Assembly: GCA_964632505.1 (NCBI GenBank) | Contig: CAZWCE010000001.1 | Span: 434,001 to 498,000 of the forward strand | Source of the DNA: CAZWCE01 sp964632505 | Lineage (GTDB): Bacteria; Planctomycetota; Planctomycetia; Pirellulales; Thermoguttaceae | Direction: 5' to 3' | Length of the DNA: 64,000 nucleotides | In this document: positions 1-8,755 of the stretch, piece by piece | Layout: each line of letters opens with the position of its first letter | How positions within the stretch are numbered: position 1 is the stretch's first letter | Notes under the pieces: generated by a model | The model's input: the letters and a program-made list of their open reading frames with translations, nothing else | Databases searched by the model: none | Told to the model about the DNA's origin: nothing | Translations under genes and position numbers: made by a program

Positions 1-541
1 GCTCTACGACGACTTGGCCGGCCTGGAAGCCGGGCCGACGGAAGAAGCCCCCCCCTCTCGCGAAGCCTCTCCGGAAGCGGTGCCGCGCGTCGCGCCCGAT
101 CCGCTGGAACGCGATCTGCTCGAGGTGCTCGTGAGCACGCCGACGACGATCGGCAAGTTCGCCGAGAGGATCGACGGAAAATGGCTGCGGACTCCCTGCA
201 CCCGATCGATTTTCGAGTGGCTCGAACGCCGTCGGGAAGAGGCGTCGGAGGAGGCGCTCACTTTCGATCGGTTGATGCTCCATTACGACGATCCTTGGAT
301 GAAGAATCTGCTGGTGGAGCTCGACCACCGGGGGCGTGAGAAGGACGTGGCCGAGAATCCGTCGTTGCATGAAGAGATCATCGAGGCGTTTGCCCGTCGA
401 GAGTGGCTGCGGCAAACCCCTCGCCAACTCCATCGCCTGCGGGAAGATTCTCTCTCGGGCGAGGAAAAACATAACCTCTTACTAGAATTTCAACGCAAAC
501 AACGTGTCCGACACGGTATTACCGATCCCACGGAAGGGTAA
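1..541 (+). CDS. dnaG: DNA primase DnaG, C-terminal fragment (5' end outside window)
   Basis: The open frame runs into the window edge and reads from base 2, giving about 179 residues to the TAA at 539-541. The visible part is a low-complexity Pro/Glu linker (first ~35 residues), then an alpha-helical region (PLERDLLEVLVSTP..., later FDRLMLHYDDPWMKNLL) typical of the DnaG C-terminal domain that binds the DnaB helicase. The catalytic zinc and TOPRIM domains lie outside the window. The call rests largely on the next gene being rpoD: dnaG-rpoD is the conserved macromolecular synthesis operon. The C-terminal domain of DnaG is poorly conserved, so sequence alone would not be decisive. Confidence 0.8.
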   Translation, partial: LYDDLAGLEAGPTEEAPPSREASPEAVPRVAPDPLERDLLEVLVSTPTTIGKFAERIDGKWLRTPCTRSIFEWLERRREEASEEALTFDRLMLHYDDPWMKNLLVELDHRGREKDVAENPSLHEEIIEAFARREWLRQTPRQLHRLREDSLSGEEKHNLLLEFQRKQRVRHGITDPTEG

Positions 542-773
542 GGGCCGTCGTCGGAGATTCGCGCCGCTGAAGGACGGACGAGAAACTCCCGGAAAAAATA
601 AAGGGCCGCGCGGCGATCCGCTCAAGGCCAACCATCGGAAGAGACCGGGAGTCTCCCGCGTCAGACAGCGTGAATCGACATTTCCAGGACCGCCTCCCCC
701 CCCGCGGTGTTTTCGAACGACGCCCAGGTGGTCCGACCCAGCGTGTCAGGAAGACACGGAAGGAGTGTCATCG

Positions 774-2570
774 ATGTCGAAGACCGAAACGTTCACCACC
801 CGTCTGCAGCAACTGATCGCCAAAGGTAAGTCCCGAGGCTATTTAACCTATGACGAAGTCGTCGAGCAACTTCCCGACGACACCTCCGACCCGACGATGA
901 TGGATGATCTGCTCAATGCCCTGGATGAAAAGGGGATCGAGCTGGTCAGCGAAGCGGAGGGCGACGCCTTCTACGATCCGGAAGAGGCGGTCGAGGTGGA
1001 GGAATCGGAAGGCGAGATTCTGCCGGAGCCGACCGCCTCGGGCGAAACGCTGCTGCCGATCCCCGAAGAACAGAAGTGGAGCAACGATCCGATCCGGCTC
1101 TATCTTTCTCAAATGGCGGAGATTCCGCTCTTTTCCCGCGAGGAAGAGGTCGCACTGGCCAAGAAGATCGAGATGACGCGAAAGCGGTTTCGTCGTTCGG
1201 TGCTCGGCTGCTATCAGGCCCTGGAAAACGCCTATTCGGTGCTGTGCAAGGTGCAGGAGGGAGAGTTGCCGTTCGATCGAACGGTGAAGGTTTCGCTGAC
1301 CGAACGTTTGTCGAAGCCGCAGATCCTCGGCCGCATGCCCTTGAATCTGGCGACGCTCGAACGTCTGATGGAGCAGAACCGGCTGGACTATTCCCTGTTG
1401 ATTCGCAAGAGCACTCCGGACGAAGCACGCCGACAGGCCCGAGCCCGTTTTCTCTGCCGCCGCCGGAAGTGTCTGGTGCTGATCGAGGAATTGAGCATCC
1501 GGTCGCGTCGGGTGCAGGCGATGATGACGCAGATGGAAGAGACTTCCCAGCGGATGGACAAGATCCGCGACCTTCTCCAGCGGTCGGGAGATCATCTTTC
1601 TCCGCACCGACGCTACCTGTTCCGGAAGGAATTGCATGATCTGATGGTGGCCACGCAGGAGAGTCCCCGGAGCTTGAGGAATCGATGTCGGCAGATGCGT
1701 GAGCGATTCGAGGCCTACGAAGCGGCGAAACGGGAGCTCTCCGGCGGCAATCTGCGTTTGGTGGTTTCGGTGGCCAAGAAATACCGCAATCGGGGGATGA
1801 GCTTCCTCGATCTGATCCAGGAAGGCAATACGGGACTGATGCGGGCAGTCGACAAATTCGAATATCGGCGGGGATACAAGTTTTCGACCTATGCCACGTG
1901 GTGGATCCGGCAGGCGATCACGCGGGCGATCGCCGATCAGGCCCGAACGATCCGCATTCCGGTGCACATGATCGATGCTTTGAGCAAACTCAAGAACACC
2001 GCGCGGATTCTTTATCAGAAGTATGGTCGGGAACCTTCGATCGAAGAAATCGCGGCCTGCTCGGGGTTGACAGTCAAGGAAGCTCGCCGCATCATGGAGA
2101 TGTCTTCTCAGCCGATCAGCCTGGAGCGACCCGTGGGCGAGGGCGAAGACAGTTGTTTCGGCGAATTCGTCGAGGACGGCAGCTCCCAGCGCCCGGAGAA
2201 GATGGCCTCGAACGATCTGCTCCGCGGCAAGATCGAAGGCCTGTTGAAAACATTGACCATTCGGGAGCGGGAGATCATCCGCCTGCGTTACGGACTCGGC
2301 GACGGTTATACCTACACGCTGGAAGAAGTGGGACGCATTTTCCAGGTGACTCGGGAACGGGTGCGGCAGATCGAATCGAAGGCGGTTCGGAAGTTGCAGC
2401 ATCCGATCCGGAGCCAGCAGTTGGCCGGTTTTCTGGAACAAGAGGAAGAGGAAGAAGATCTTTTCGCCCGGGACATTCCGGAAGACGACGCCCCGGCGGA
2501 ACCTTTGACGGACGATTTCGGCGAGACGCTCGACGGTTTCCAGCCGATGGACGATCGCCGCGCCGCCTAA
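774..2570 (+). CDS. rpoD: RNA polymerase primary sigma factor RpoD (sigma-70)
   Basis: 598 aa. ATG at 774 was chosen because a strong GGAAGGAG ribosome site lies at 758-765; the frame is open further upstream but that part does not look like sigma. Region 1.1 is at residues ~5-60 (LQQLIAKGKSRGYLTYDEVV). Region 1.2 is near 105-140 (DPIRLYLSQMAEIPLF). Region 2 is at ~325-395, with NLRLVVSVAKKYRNRGMSFL and the -10 reading helix YKFSTYATWWIRQAI. Region 3 follows, and region 4 carries the -35 helix (LEEVGRIFQVTRERVRQIE) at ~525-545. A charged helical insert of ~150 residues separates regions 1.2 and 2. An acidic tail follows region 4. Complete region 1.1 and region 4 make it the housekeeping factor, not an alternative sigma. 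Confidence 0.97.
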   Translation: MSKTETFTTRLQQLIAKGKSRGYLTYDEVVEQLPDDTSDPTMMDDLLNALDEKGIELVSEAEGDAFYDPEEAVEVEESEGEILPEPTASGETLLPIPEEQKWSNDPIRLYLSQMAEIPLFSREEEVALAKKIEMTRKRFRRSVLGCYQALENAYSVLCKVQEGELPFDRTVKVSLTERLSKPQILGRMPLNLATLERLMEQNRLDYSLLIRKSTPDEARRQARARFLCRRRKCLVLIEELSIRSRRVQAMMTQMEETSQRMDKIRDLLQRSGDHLSPHRRYLFRKELHDLMVATQESPRSLRNRCRQMRERFEAYEAAKRELSGGNLRLVVSVAKKYRNRGMSFLDLIQEGNTGLMRAVDKFEYRRGYKFSTYATWWIRQAITRAIADQARTIRIPVHMIDALSKLKNTARILYQKYGREPSIEEIAACSGLTVKEARRIMEMSSQPISLERPVGEGEDSCFGEFVEDGSSQRPEKMASNDLLRGKIEGLLKTLTIREREIIRLRYGLGDGYTYTLEEVGRIFQVTRERVRQIESKAVRKLQHPIRSQQLAGFLEQEEEEEDLFARDIPEDDAPAEPLTDDFGETLDGFQPMDDRRAA

Positions 2571-2683
2571 GCGGAGTGTTTCTCCCTTCAAGTTCGGCGC
2601 TCCCGTGGTCGGCGTCCGACCGATGGCGGTAAAAGTAGCGATCCTTTTCTTGGGTGAACCGATAATCGAAAGATGATTGCATC

Positions 2684-3418
2684 ATGCCTACTGAAACGAA
2701 TCAGTTGAACGCCCTGTTGGGAGAGCTGCACCGGATCCATCGCCAATTGAGCGACTTGAACAGTCGCAAGGCGAAAGGCCCCCGCGTGCTCAAGGCCCAG
2801 CAGGGGCATGTGGCGCAACTGACCGAGAAGCTCGAGGAGATCCGGCGGCATCATCAGCGGCTGGTCCTCGAAGCTCGGGAGTTGGAGAAGAAGTTGTCCA
2901 GCGGCGAGGAGGCGGTCCGTAAGCGTCAAGGGCAACTCCAGGAGGCGAAGAGCAATCGGGAGTACCAGGGATTGAAGGATCAGATCGCCGCCGACGAAGC
3001 GGCCAACGGTGTGCTGGCCGAGGAAGCTCTCGAGGCGATGGAGAAGAGCGAGGCGTTCGTCGCCGAGGTCGAAACAGCCGGGGTGGCCCTCGAAAAAGCG
3101 AAGGAAATGGTCGCCAAGACCGAGGCGCAGCTCGCTGCGGAAACGCCGGGCATCGAGGCCGATCTCGAGCGCTGTGGGCAGATCCTGGCGGAATCCGAAA
3201 AAGGACTCCCGGGGAACTTCCGCGATTTGTACCACCGCTTGGTCAAGAGTCGGGGAGGCGAAGATTCGCTCGCTCCGGTGCAGAACAGCGTCTACTGCGG
3301 TGGTTGCAATCAGCAAGTCCCGATCCACTTCATCAACGAAGTGGCCCAAGGCAAGCCGATCCAGTGCAAAGCCTGCGGTCGGATGCTCTATCTGCCCGAA
3401 GGATACCGGTTCGACTGA
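2684..3418 (+). CDS. Coiled-coil protein with C-terminal C4 zinc ribbon (zf-RING_7/CdsZ-like family)
   Basis: 244 aa. Residues ~5-180 are predicted long charged helices with heptad character (Glu/Lys/Ala/Leu-rich, e.g. LTEKLEEIRRHHQRLVLEAR). The C-terminus has a four-cysteine zinc ribbon: YCGGC near 205 and CKACGRMLYLPEGY near 230. This architecture (long coiled coil plus zf-RING_7 ribbon ending in YLPE) is widespread in bacteria, and members are called nucleic-acid-binding or CdsZ-like, with poorly settled function. It follows rpoD by 113 bp on the same strand and is closed by an intrinsic terminator at 3519. No clear ribosome site precedes the ATG. Confidence 0.8.
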   Translation: MPTETNQLNALLGELHRIHRQLSDLNSRKAKGPRVLKAQQGHVAQLTEKLEEIRRHHQRLVLEARELEKKLSSGEEAVRKRQGQLQEAKSNREYQGLKDQIAADEAANGVLAEEALEAMEKSEAFVAEVETAGVALEKAKEMVAKTEAQLAAETPGIEADLERCGQILAESEKGLPGNFRDLYHRLVKSRGGEDSLAPVQNSVYCGGCNQQVPIHFINEVAQGKPIQCKACGRMLYLPEGYRFD

Positions 3419-3518
3419 AACACGCCGGGGAAGAAATGGAAAATGTCTTGTGAGTCGCGCAGCAGGGGCTCCCCGCGGCGCGCCCTTGTTTTCTCGCTCA
3501 TTCCTTTCTAGAATGAAG

Positions 3519-3549
3519 AAGGACGCGCTTTCCTCCGCGTCCTTTTTTG
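3519..3549 (+). terminator. Rho-independent terminator after the zinc-ribbon gene
   Basis: AAGGACGCG (3519-3527) pairs perfectly with CGCGTCCTT (3536-3544) across an 8-nt loop. Six T follow the GC part of the right arm. It separates the zinc-ribbon gene from the ricT-like gene, whose start is only 34 bp further on. Confidence 0.85.
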
Positions 3550-3582
3550 TTTCTCCTCCTCAAAACGTCGAGATATGGACCC

Positions 3583-4464
3583 ATGCCGAAATATGTTGCC
3601 CGATACGGCGCCATGCGCATGTTGGGAATCTTTCTCTCTCCCGAGGAAAAGGTCTTTTCGCGCGGTTCGGAAGTGATTGTCCGGACCCAGCGGGGGCTCG
3701 AGACGGCCACGATCCTCCGCGAGGCGGAGGAACCCCTCTCTCAAGAGATTCCCCAGGAAGAGGACCACCGCATTCTCCGGGCAATGACTCCCGACGACCA
3801 CCGAGAATGCCGGCGACTGGTCGATCAGCAACAGGAGGAGTTTCAACGTTGCGTGCGGATCATTCGCAAGAGCGGGCTGGAGATGAATCTGGTCAAGCTG
3901 GAGCACATTTTCGGCGGAGAGCGCATCATCGTCTATTACGTTGCCGACGGTCGGGTCGATTTCCGCGAGTTGGTCAAAATGCTCGCCTCGGAGTTCCAGA
4001 CCCGCATCGAAATGCGTCAGATCGGCGTGCGCGACGAAACCAAGCTGATGGCCGATTTCGGTGATTGCGGAAAAGAAGTCTGCTGCAACAGCCACTTGGT
4101 GACGATGCCTCCGGTCTCGATGAAGATGGCCAAATTGCAGAAGGCGACGCTCGATCCGACGAAGATTTCCGGACGTTGCGGTCGCCTGAAGTGCTGCCTC
4201 CGCTTCGAGTTCGACGTGTACCAGGAAATGCAGTCGGAATTGCCCCGGGTGGGAAGGCGGGTTCAGACCCCCGACGGTCCGGGGAAGGTCGTCGGGCAGG
4301 AGATCCTGCGGCAGCAGGTGCAGGTCGAGCTGGAGGACCATCTCCGCAAGTTGTTTCCGGCCGATCAGGTGCAAGTTTTGCGGAAGGAGCGGGTGAGCGA
4401 TGGGACGCGGCAGAAGCGTTCCGCCTCGGGACCGTCGGACGACCTCCCTTCTTCCTCGCAGTGA
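3583..4464 (+). CDS. ricT: PSP1/RicT (YaaT) family protein
   Basis: 293 aa from ATG 3583 (MPKYVARYGAMRMLG). The PSP1 C-terminal domain spans ~60-210. The family cysteine pattern is visible: DCGKEVCCNSHL near 155-165 and GRCGRLKCCLRFE near 195-207. In Bacillus RicT (YaaT) these cysteines help bind [4Fe-4S] clusters in the RicAFT complex, which affects RNase Y-dependent mRNA processing. No ricA or ricF partner is in the window. The N-terminal ~60 residues and the charged C-tail are less conserved. The frame is open upstream to 3547, but that start would overlap the terminator. Confidence 0.85.
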   Translation: MPKYVARYGAMRMLGIFLSPEEKVFSRGSEVIVRTQRGLETATILREAEEPLSQEIPQEEDHRILRAMTPDDHRECRRLVDQQQEEFQRCVRIIRKSGLEMNLVKLEHIFGGERIIVYYVADGRVDFRELVKMLASEFQTRIEMRQIGVRDETKLMADFGDCGKEVCCNSHLVTMPPVSMKMAKLQKATLDPTKISGRCGRLKCCLRFEFDVYQEMQSELPRVGRRVQTPDGPGKVVGQEILRQQVQVELEDHLRKLFPADQVQVLRKERVSDGTRQKRSASGPSDDLPSSSQ

Positions 4465-4473
4465 GCTTTTGGC

Positions 4474-5775
4474 CTATTTTTGTCGGCGGATCTTTTCCAT
4501 CAACAGGTTGATCGTGCGGCAGCCCGACTTCACCGCGGCTTCGTGACGACCGCTCTGGATCGCTTCGTCGAACTTTTTCTCCAGTTGATCAATGTCGTCC
4601 CATTCGATTTTCCACTGATCGCTCAGCGCGGCATCGCGGAGTTGTTGGAGGATCTCTTTCAGTTCGATGGCGAACTCCCGACCCGGGGTGCCGGACGTTC
4701 GGGTATGGGGGCCTTTTCCGAGCATGCCTCCGAGCATGCCGGGGAATCGCTCCGAGGCGGAGTCGTCGGAGGAAAAGAGTCCCAGGGCGAGCGCCCCGAA
4801 AAAGAACAGAAAAATACCCGCCAGAATCGCTCCTCCCCAAGCGACCGGTGCCTGGTCGATTCCCATTCCCAGTCCGGAGGTGGCCAGGGCGCCGACGGCC
4901 AATCCCAGCATGGTCCAGGCCGTGGTGGAGATGCGGCGGCGCTCCGCTCTTCGGGGAGCATCGTCGACCGTTTCCAGTTGCCCGGTCACACGCACGATGA
5001 TGAGGGTGATGTTGTCGGGCCCGCCACGAAGATTCGCGAGATTGACCATCGTTTCGGCCGCTTCCTCCGGTTCGAGCGAAGCGAGGATTTGCCCGAGTTC
5101 CTCGTCGGGGAGTTGGCCGCTGAGCCCATCGCTGCAAAGCAGGTAGGTATCGCCGGTTTCGATGGGGAAGGGCCCTTCGAGATCGACATCGACCGTCTCG
5201 GTCGGCCCGAGCGAACGCGTGATGACGTTCTTGGGGATGTAACTGGGAACCTCCTTCTCCTTGAGATTGCCGGCGGCGCGGATTTCCCAGACGAGGCTGT
5301 GATCGAAGGTGAGCTGCTCGAGCTTTCGCTTGCGGAGGCGGTAGACGCGGCTGTCGCCGACGTGCGCGACGAGGGCTCCCTCGGGCAGGAGGACGAGTGT
5401 ATCGACGGTGGTCCCCATGCGTCGGAATGCTTCGTCGGCCTCGCCCTGTTCGTGGATGAGGCGATGGGCTTCCTCGACGGCGGCCAGCAGCGCTTCGGCG
5501 GGAGGTTCCGAGCGTTTGGAGTAGCTCAACGGGATGGTGTCGGTGGCGATCCGGCTGGCCCGTTCTCCCGCAGCGTGGGCCCCCATGCCGTCGGCCACGA
5601 CGAAGACGTGTCCCCGCTTGCGCCATTGGTGCGCGGAGCCGGCCAGAAAGACGGCATGAGAATCCTGATTATTCGCCCGCCGCAGACCGACATCCGTTCT
5701 GGCACAGTATTTCAGGCAGCGATCCCAACGCGACCCTGATTGCGTCATTTCTCCAGTGACCTTTCCGTCTGGCAT
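4474..5775 (-). CDS. PP2C-family serine/threonine protein phosphatase, membrane anchored
   Basis: 433 aa. The catalytic domain (~20-270) has the PP2C metal-binding motifs: RRANNQD, VVADGMGAHAAGE, GDSRVYRL, CSDGLSG and GGPDNIT. Two hydrophobic segments follow at ~290-345, then a ~90-residue cytoplasmic C-terminal helical region (DIDQLEKKFDEAIQSG). Start: ATG 5775 (MPDGKV) has a purine-rich AGAGGGCGAG upstream; ATG 5748 (MTQSG) preceded by GGAGA is an equally plausible alternative, and GTG 5835 is less likely. It ends 10 bp from the convergent ricT-like gene. It would reverse Ser/Thr phosphorylation by Hanks-type kinases, which planctomycetes have in number; none is in this window. Confidence 0.9.
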   Translation of the reverse strand: MPDGKVTGEMTQSGSRWDRCLKYCARTDVGLRRANNQDSHAVFLAGSAHQWRKRGHVFVVADGMGAHAAGERASRIATDTIPLSYSKRSEPPAEALLAAVEEAHRLIHEQGEADEAFRRMGTTVDTLVLLPEGALVAHVGDSRVYRLRKRKLEQLTFDHSLVWEIRAAGNLKEKEVPSYIPKNVITRSLGPTETVDVDLEGPFPIETGDTYLLCSDGLSGQLPDEELGQILASLEPEEAAETMVNLANLRGGPDNITLIIVRVTGQLETVDDAPRRAERRRISTTAWTMLGLAVGALATSGLGMGIDQAPVAWGGAILAGIFLFFFGALALGLFSSDDSASERFPGMLGGMLGKGPHTRTSGTPGREFAIELKEILQQLRDAALSDQWKIEWDDIDQLEKKFDEAIQSGRHEAAVKSGCRTINLLMEKIRRQK

Positions 5776-6215
5776 CTCGCCCTCTGGGGTGGGGCCGGTC
5801 GGCAAAGACGTCCCAAAGGTCGGCCGCCGGACCACTTACTACTCTTGTCTTTTATTTTACTCCATCGGAAATAATCCCGCCACAAGAAAAGCGATTTCCC
5901 CCGGAATCGTTTTCGTCGACCAAGGAAATCCTCCCGGGGGAACGGCTCCCGATCGGTTGGCGGGTAATGATGGGATGGCGGCGAAGAAAAGCGGAGATGG
6001 CGGGGGAACGGGGTGCCGGGCACGGCGGATTTTTGCGTCGGTTCCGGCATTTTCCTCTGGTGTCGAGAGGGAAGATCGCGTATACTTCGCGGCGATTTCC
6101 TTTCCGAAATGCGAACGTTCGGCAAGCCGAACGTGCCGTGATTTGGCGGGTACGTCCGAAACCGATATGCTGTAAGTTGTTGTTTTGTAAGTATTTATGA
6201 TGATTGGAAAGGCTC
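5776..6215. other. Divergent intergenic region with candidate promoter and palindrome
   Basis: 440 bp between the leftward phosphatase and the rightward PEGA lipoprotein. I see no credible gene; overlapping frames are short and have no recognisable product. It holds a TATACT -10-like hexamer at 6081-6086 without a good -35 box, and a 20-bp perfect palindrome at 6115-6134 (separate entry). Confidence 0.6.
6115..6134. promoter_or_regulatory. 20-bp perfect palindrome upstream of the PEGA lipoprotein (candidate operator)
   Basis: ACGTTCGGC at 6115-6123 is the exact reverse complement of GCCGAACGT at 6126-6134, with AA between. It sits ~80 bp before the lipoprotein ATG and ~28 bp downstream of a TATACT hexamer (6081-6086). 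The 2-bp spacer cannot form a good RNA hairpin loop and no T-run follows, so a dimeric-protein operator is likelier than a terminator. The regulator is unknown. Confidence 0.45.
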
Positions 6216-6884
6216 ATGCAACGAAGCCGTCTTTGGCCGAAATTCGTCGAATCGAAGCGAGTTCGGGCCTCGATGCTATTGTTGGTGCTGGTGATGTTTC
6301 TCGGCGGATGTGTCCGGCGGAGGATGATGGTCCGTTCCAATCCCAGCGGGGCGATGGTCTATCTCGACAATGAAGAGATCGGCAAGACCCCCATTTCGAC
6401 CAATTTCACCTATTACGGCACGCGGGAGTTCCGCCTCGTCAAGGAAGGCTACGAAACCAAGGTGGTGAAGGTTCCGCTGAGACGACCCTGGTATCAGTGG
6501 CCGGGGATCGATTTCTTCTCCGAGGTGCTCGTGCCCGGGGAGATCACCGATCGACATGAGTACACTTTCGATATGAAACCACAACGGATCATGCCGCGCG
6601 ACGAGCTGATGGCCCGGGCGGAATCGCTGCGTCGTCAGTCGCATACCGCCGGAATTCCGCGTTTGAGCAACGGTGGAGGGACGTCCGTCGGGGGGCCGCC
6701 ACCGAGTCCTTCCCCCACCCCGTCGCCGGCGACACCCTGGCAGCCGGGCGGGACCCCGCCACTGACGGCCCCGGGACCGACTCCCAGCGGATCGCCCCCC
6801 GGTGCCGTACCCTACTCGCCGGCGCCTTCAGGTCCTCCGGCGGGACCTCCTCCCGCCGCTTCGCCCTATCGCAGGGGCTCATGA
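6216..6884 (+). CDS. PEGA-domain lipoprotein with proline-rich tail
   Basis: 222 aa. ATG 6216 follows GGAAAGG (6206-6212). A signal peptide (LLLVLVMFLGGC) ends in a lipobox with the lipidated Cys near residue 33. A PEGA domain follows at ~40-90 (VRSNPSGAMVYLDNEEIGKTP ... YYGTREFRLVKEGYE), a small beta domain common on surface proteins. The last ~75 residues are a Pro/Gly/Ser-rich, probably disordered tail. It stands alone between divergent or separately started genes. Likely an envelope lipoprotein; substrate or partner unknown. Confidence 0.85.
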   Translation: MQRSRLWPKFVESKRVRASMLLLVLVMFLGGCVRRRMMVRSNPSGAMVYLDNEEIGKTPISTNFTYYGTREFRLVKEGYETKVVKVPLRRPWYQWPGIDFFSEVLVPGEITDRHEYTFDMKPQRIMPRDELMARAESLRRQSHTAGIPRLSNGGGTSVGGPPPSPSPTPSPATPWQPGGTPPLTAPGPTPSGSPPGAVPYSPAPSGPPAGPPPAASPYRRGS

Positions 6885-6995
6885 GACGGGAGAGGAAAGA
6901 TCGTCTCACGATCGCGGAACTGCAGGGAGCGCCTTTTGTAAATCGGATTTTTCCCCACAACGGGGCCTGTCCAAGAATTGAAGGGAGGTTGTGTG

Positions 6996-7772
6996 GTGTC
7001 GATCGTGAGGAAAAGCCGTCGGATCATACAGAAAGCGATCGCCAGGGGTTGGTATCGTACTCTGAGTTGCGTGGGAGATACCGATTTCCAGAAATTCATC
7101 ATTCTTTCCCGGTCTCGCACCGGCTCCAATTTGCTCCGATCGTTATTGCGTTCCCACCCGAAAATCGAGGTGGATAAGGAGATCCTCAGCCGGCTTGGCG
7201 GACAGAATCATCGCGATATTGTGGCGAAAGCCTTCGGGAAGCAGCCCTCATTCATTCAGGCGAAGGGGTTCAAGTTCTTCTATTATCATCCCCAGGACGG
7301 CGACGCGAGAGCGGTATGGGACGATCTTCTCCGACTGAAGGATCTGCGCGTGCTTCATTTGAAGAGAAGAAATATCTTGCGTACACTAGTTTCACGGAAG
7401 CTTGCCGGTTCACAAGAGATGTGGGGGGCCTATCATCGAAATGACCTTCAGAAAGCCAAGCAGAAACAGAGGCAAGTCTCCTTCACGGCTGAGGAGCTTC
7501 AAGAGGGGTTCGAGCAAACGAGGGATTGGGAGCGCGAGGGTGACGAGAGATTCAGGAACCATCCTGTCATGGATGTGTATTACGAAGACTTGATTTCCGA
7601 CCGGCAGTCGGTGTTTGCCGAAATTGTTGCCTTCCTCGATCTTCCTTACGCCGAACCGGAGACCGGCCTGATCCGGCAGAATCCCGAGAGCTTGAAAGAT
7701 TTGGTAACCAATTATAAGGAGCTGAAAGACGCCTTTGCCGGCTCTGCTTGGGAATCGTTTTTCGAAGAATGA
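6996..7772 (+). CDS. Sulfotransferase (Stf0/PAPS-dependent type)
   Basis: 258 aa. An unusually good AAGGGAGG site at 6981-6988 favours a GTG start at 6996 (alternative GTG 6993); the TTG at 6978 would place the ribosome site inside the gene. The 5'-phosphosulfate-binding loop is at ~28-45 (FIILSRSRTGSNLLRSLLRS) and the 3'-phosphate-binding segment near 105-125 (VLHLKRRNILRTLVSRK). Both fit PAPS-dependent sulfotransferases that sulfate glycans or lipids. The acceptor cannot be read from sequence. Base composition is visibly more AT-rich than the flanking genes, suggesting acquisition by transfer. It is one of two sulfotransferases in the window. Confidence 0.85.
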   Translation: MSIVRKSRRIIQKAIARGWYRTLSCVGDTDFQKFIILSRSRTGSNLLRSLLRSHPKIEVDKEILSRLGGQNHRDIVAKAFGKQPSFIQAKGFKFFYYHPQDGDARAVWDDLLRLKDLRVLHLKRRNILRTLVSRKLAGSQEMWGAYHRNDLQKAKQKQRQVSFTAEELQEGFEQTRDWEREGDERFRNHPVMDVYYEDLISDRQSVFAEIVAFLDLPYAEPETGLIRQNPESLKDLVTNYKELKDAFAGSAWESFFEE

Positions 7773-7831
7773 GCGTGGGAAGACAGTGAAAGGGGAGGCC
7801 GGTTTCCCGTTTCGAACGAAGAAAGTAGATC

Positions 7832-8755
7832 ATGCGAGTTCTGTTGGCCAACCCGCGGGGTTTTTGCGCGGGGGTGAATATGGCGACCGAGGCGCTGGAG
7901 GAAGCGATCCGTCGGTTCGGCGTCCCGCTTTACGTGTTCCACGAAATTGTGCACAATACATGGGTCGTCGAGGGATTTCGCCGCAAGGGGGTGCGTTTCG
8001 TGGAGGATCTGGAGGAGATTCCGCCCGGCAGCCGCGTGCTCTTTTCGGCCCACGGCGTTTCACCGACGATTCGCGAGCAGGCGCGCCGGCGGGATTTGCG
8101 AACGATCGACGCGACCTGCCCTTTGGTCAACAAGGTTCACCGGGAAGTGTTGCGCTTCGCTCGTGACGGCTATCGAATTCTGCTGATCGGTCATGCCGGA
8201 CACGATGAAGTGGTCGGGGTGATGGGGGAAGCGCCGGAAAGTATCCATTTGATCACTTGCCTCGAAGATATCGATCGCCTTTCCTTTCCCAAAGGGACGC
8301 CGCTGGCCTACCTGATGCAGACGACGCTCTCGGTGAGCGAGGCTTCGACGATCGTCGCGCGGATTCGGGAGCGTTTTCCCGGAGTCGAGGCGCCGCGTTC
8401 GGGCGACATTTGCTTCGCCACGCAGAATCGCCAGGAGGCGGTCCGTCGGCTTTCCCGCCAGGCCGACCTGGTGCTGGTGGTGGGGAGTGCCAACAGCTCG
8501 AACAGTCGCCGTCTGGCCGAACTGGCTTCGGCCGAGGGGGTCCGCTCGCACTTGATCGACGGACCCGACGCCATCGATCTCGAGTGGCTCGCGGCGGAGC
8601 AGACGGTGCTTTTGACCGCCGGGGCGAGCGCGCCGGAGTCGGTCGTTCAGGATTGCATCGCCTTGTTGCGGCACCATTTTCCGGTCGATGTGCAGCCGCG
8701 TGTCGTCTGCGAGGAGAAGGTGCGTTTCGTCCTACCCAAAGAGCTTCGACCATGA
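7832..8755 (+). CDS. ispH: 4-hydroxy-3-methylbut-2-enyl diphosphate reductase
   Basis: 307 aa, normal family length. IspH makes IPP and DMAPP from HMBPP in the last step of the MEP pathway, using a [4Fe-4S] cluster. The three cluster cysteines are present: C12 (PRGFCAG), C96 (IDATCPLVNKVH) and C194 (GDICFATQNRQ). Substrate-binding motifs are also present: HEIVHN, FSAHGVSP, GHAGHDEV and SSNSRRL. The ATG of the next gene overlaps its stop as ATGA, so the two are translationally coupled. Confidence 0.97.
   Translation: MRVLLANPRGFCAGVNMATEALEEAIRRFGVPLYVFHEIVHNTWVVEGFRRKGVRFVEDLEEIPPGSRVLFSAHGVSPTIREQARRRDLRTIDATCPLVNKVHREVLRFARDGYRILLIGHAGHDEVVGVMGEAPESIHLITCLEDIDRLSFPKGTPLAYLMQTTLSVSEASTIVARIRERFPGVEAPRSGDICFATQNRQEAVRRLSRQADLVLVVGSANSSNSRRLAELASAEGVRSHLIDGPDAIDLEWLAAEQTVLLTAGASAPESVVQDCIALLRHHFPVDVQPRVVCEEKVRFVLPKELRP

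Noticed and set aside
646..658. CGGGAG-T-CTCCCG palindrome between dnaG and rpoD
   Set aside because: Short; in GC-rich DNA such sites occur by chance, and no promoter is visible beside it.
843..2591. 582-codon minus-strand frame
   Set aside because: Shadow of rpoD.
2607..2621. GGTCGG-CGT-CCGACC hairpin after rpoD
   Set aside because: No T-run follows, so not called as a terminator.
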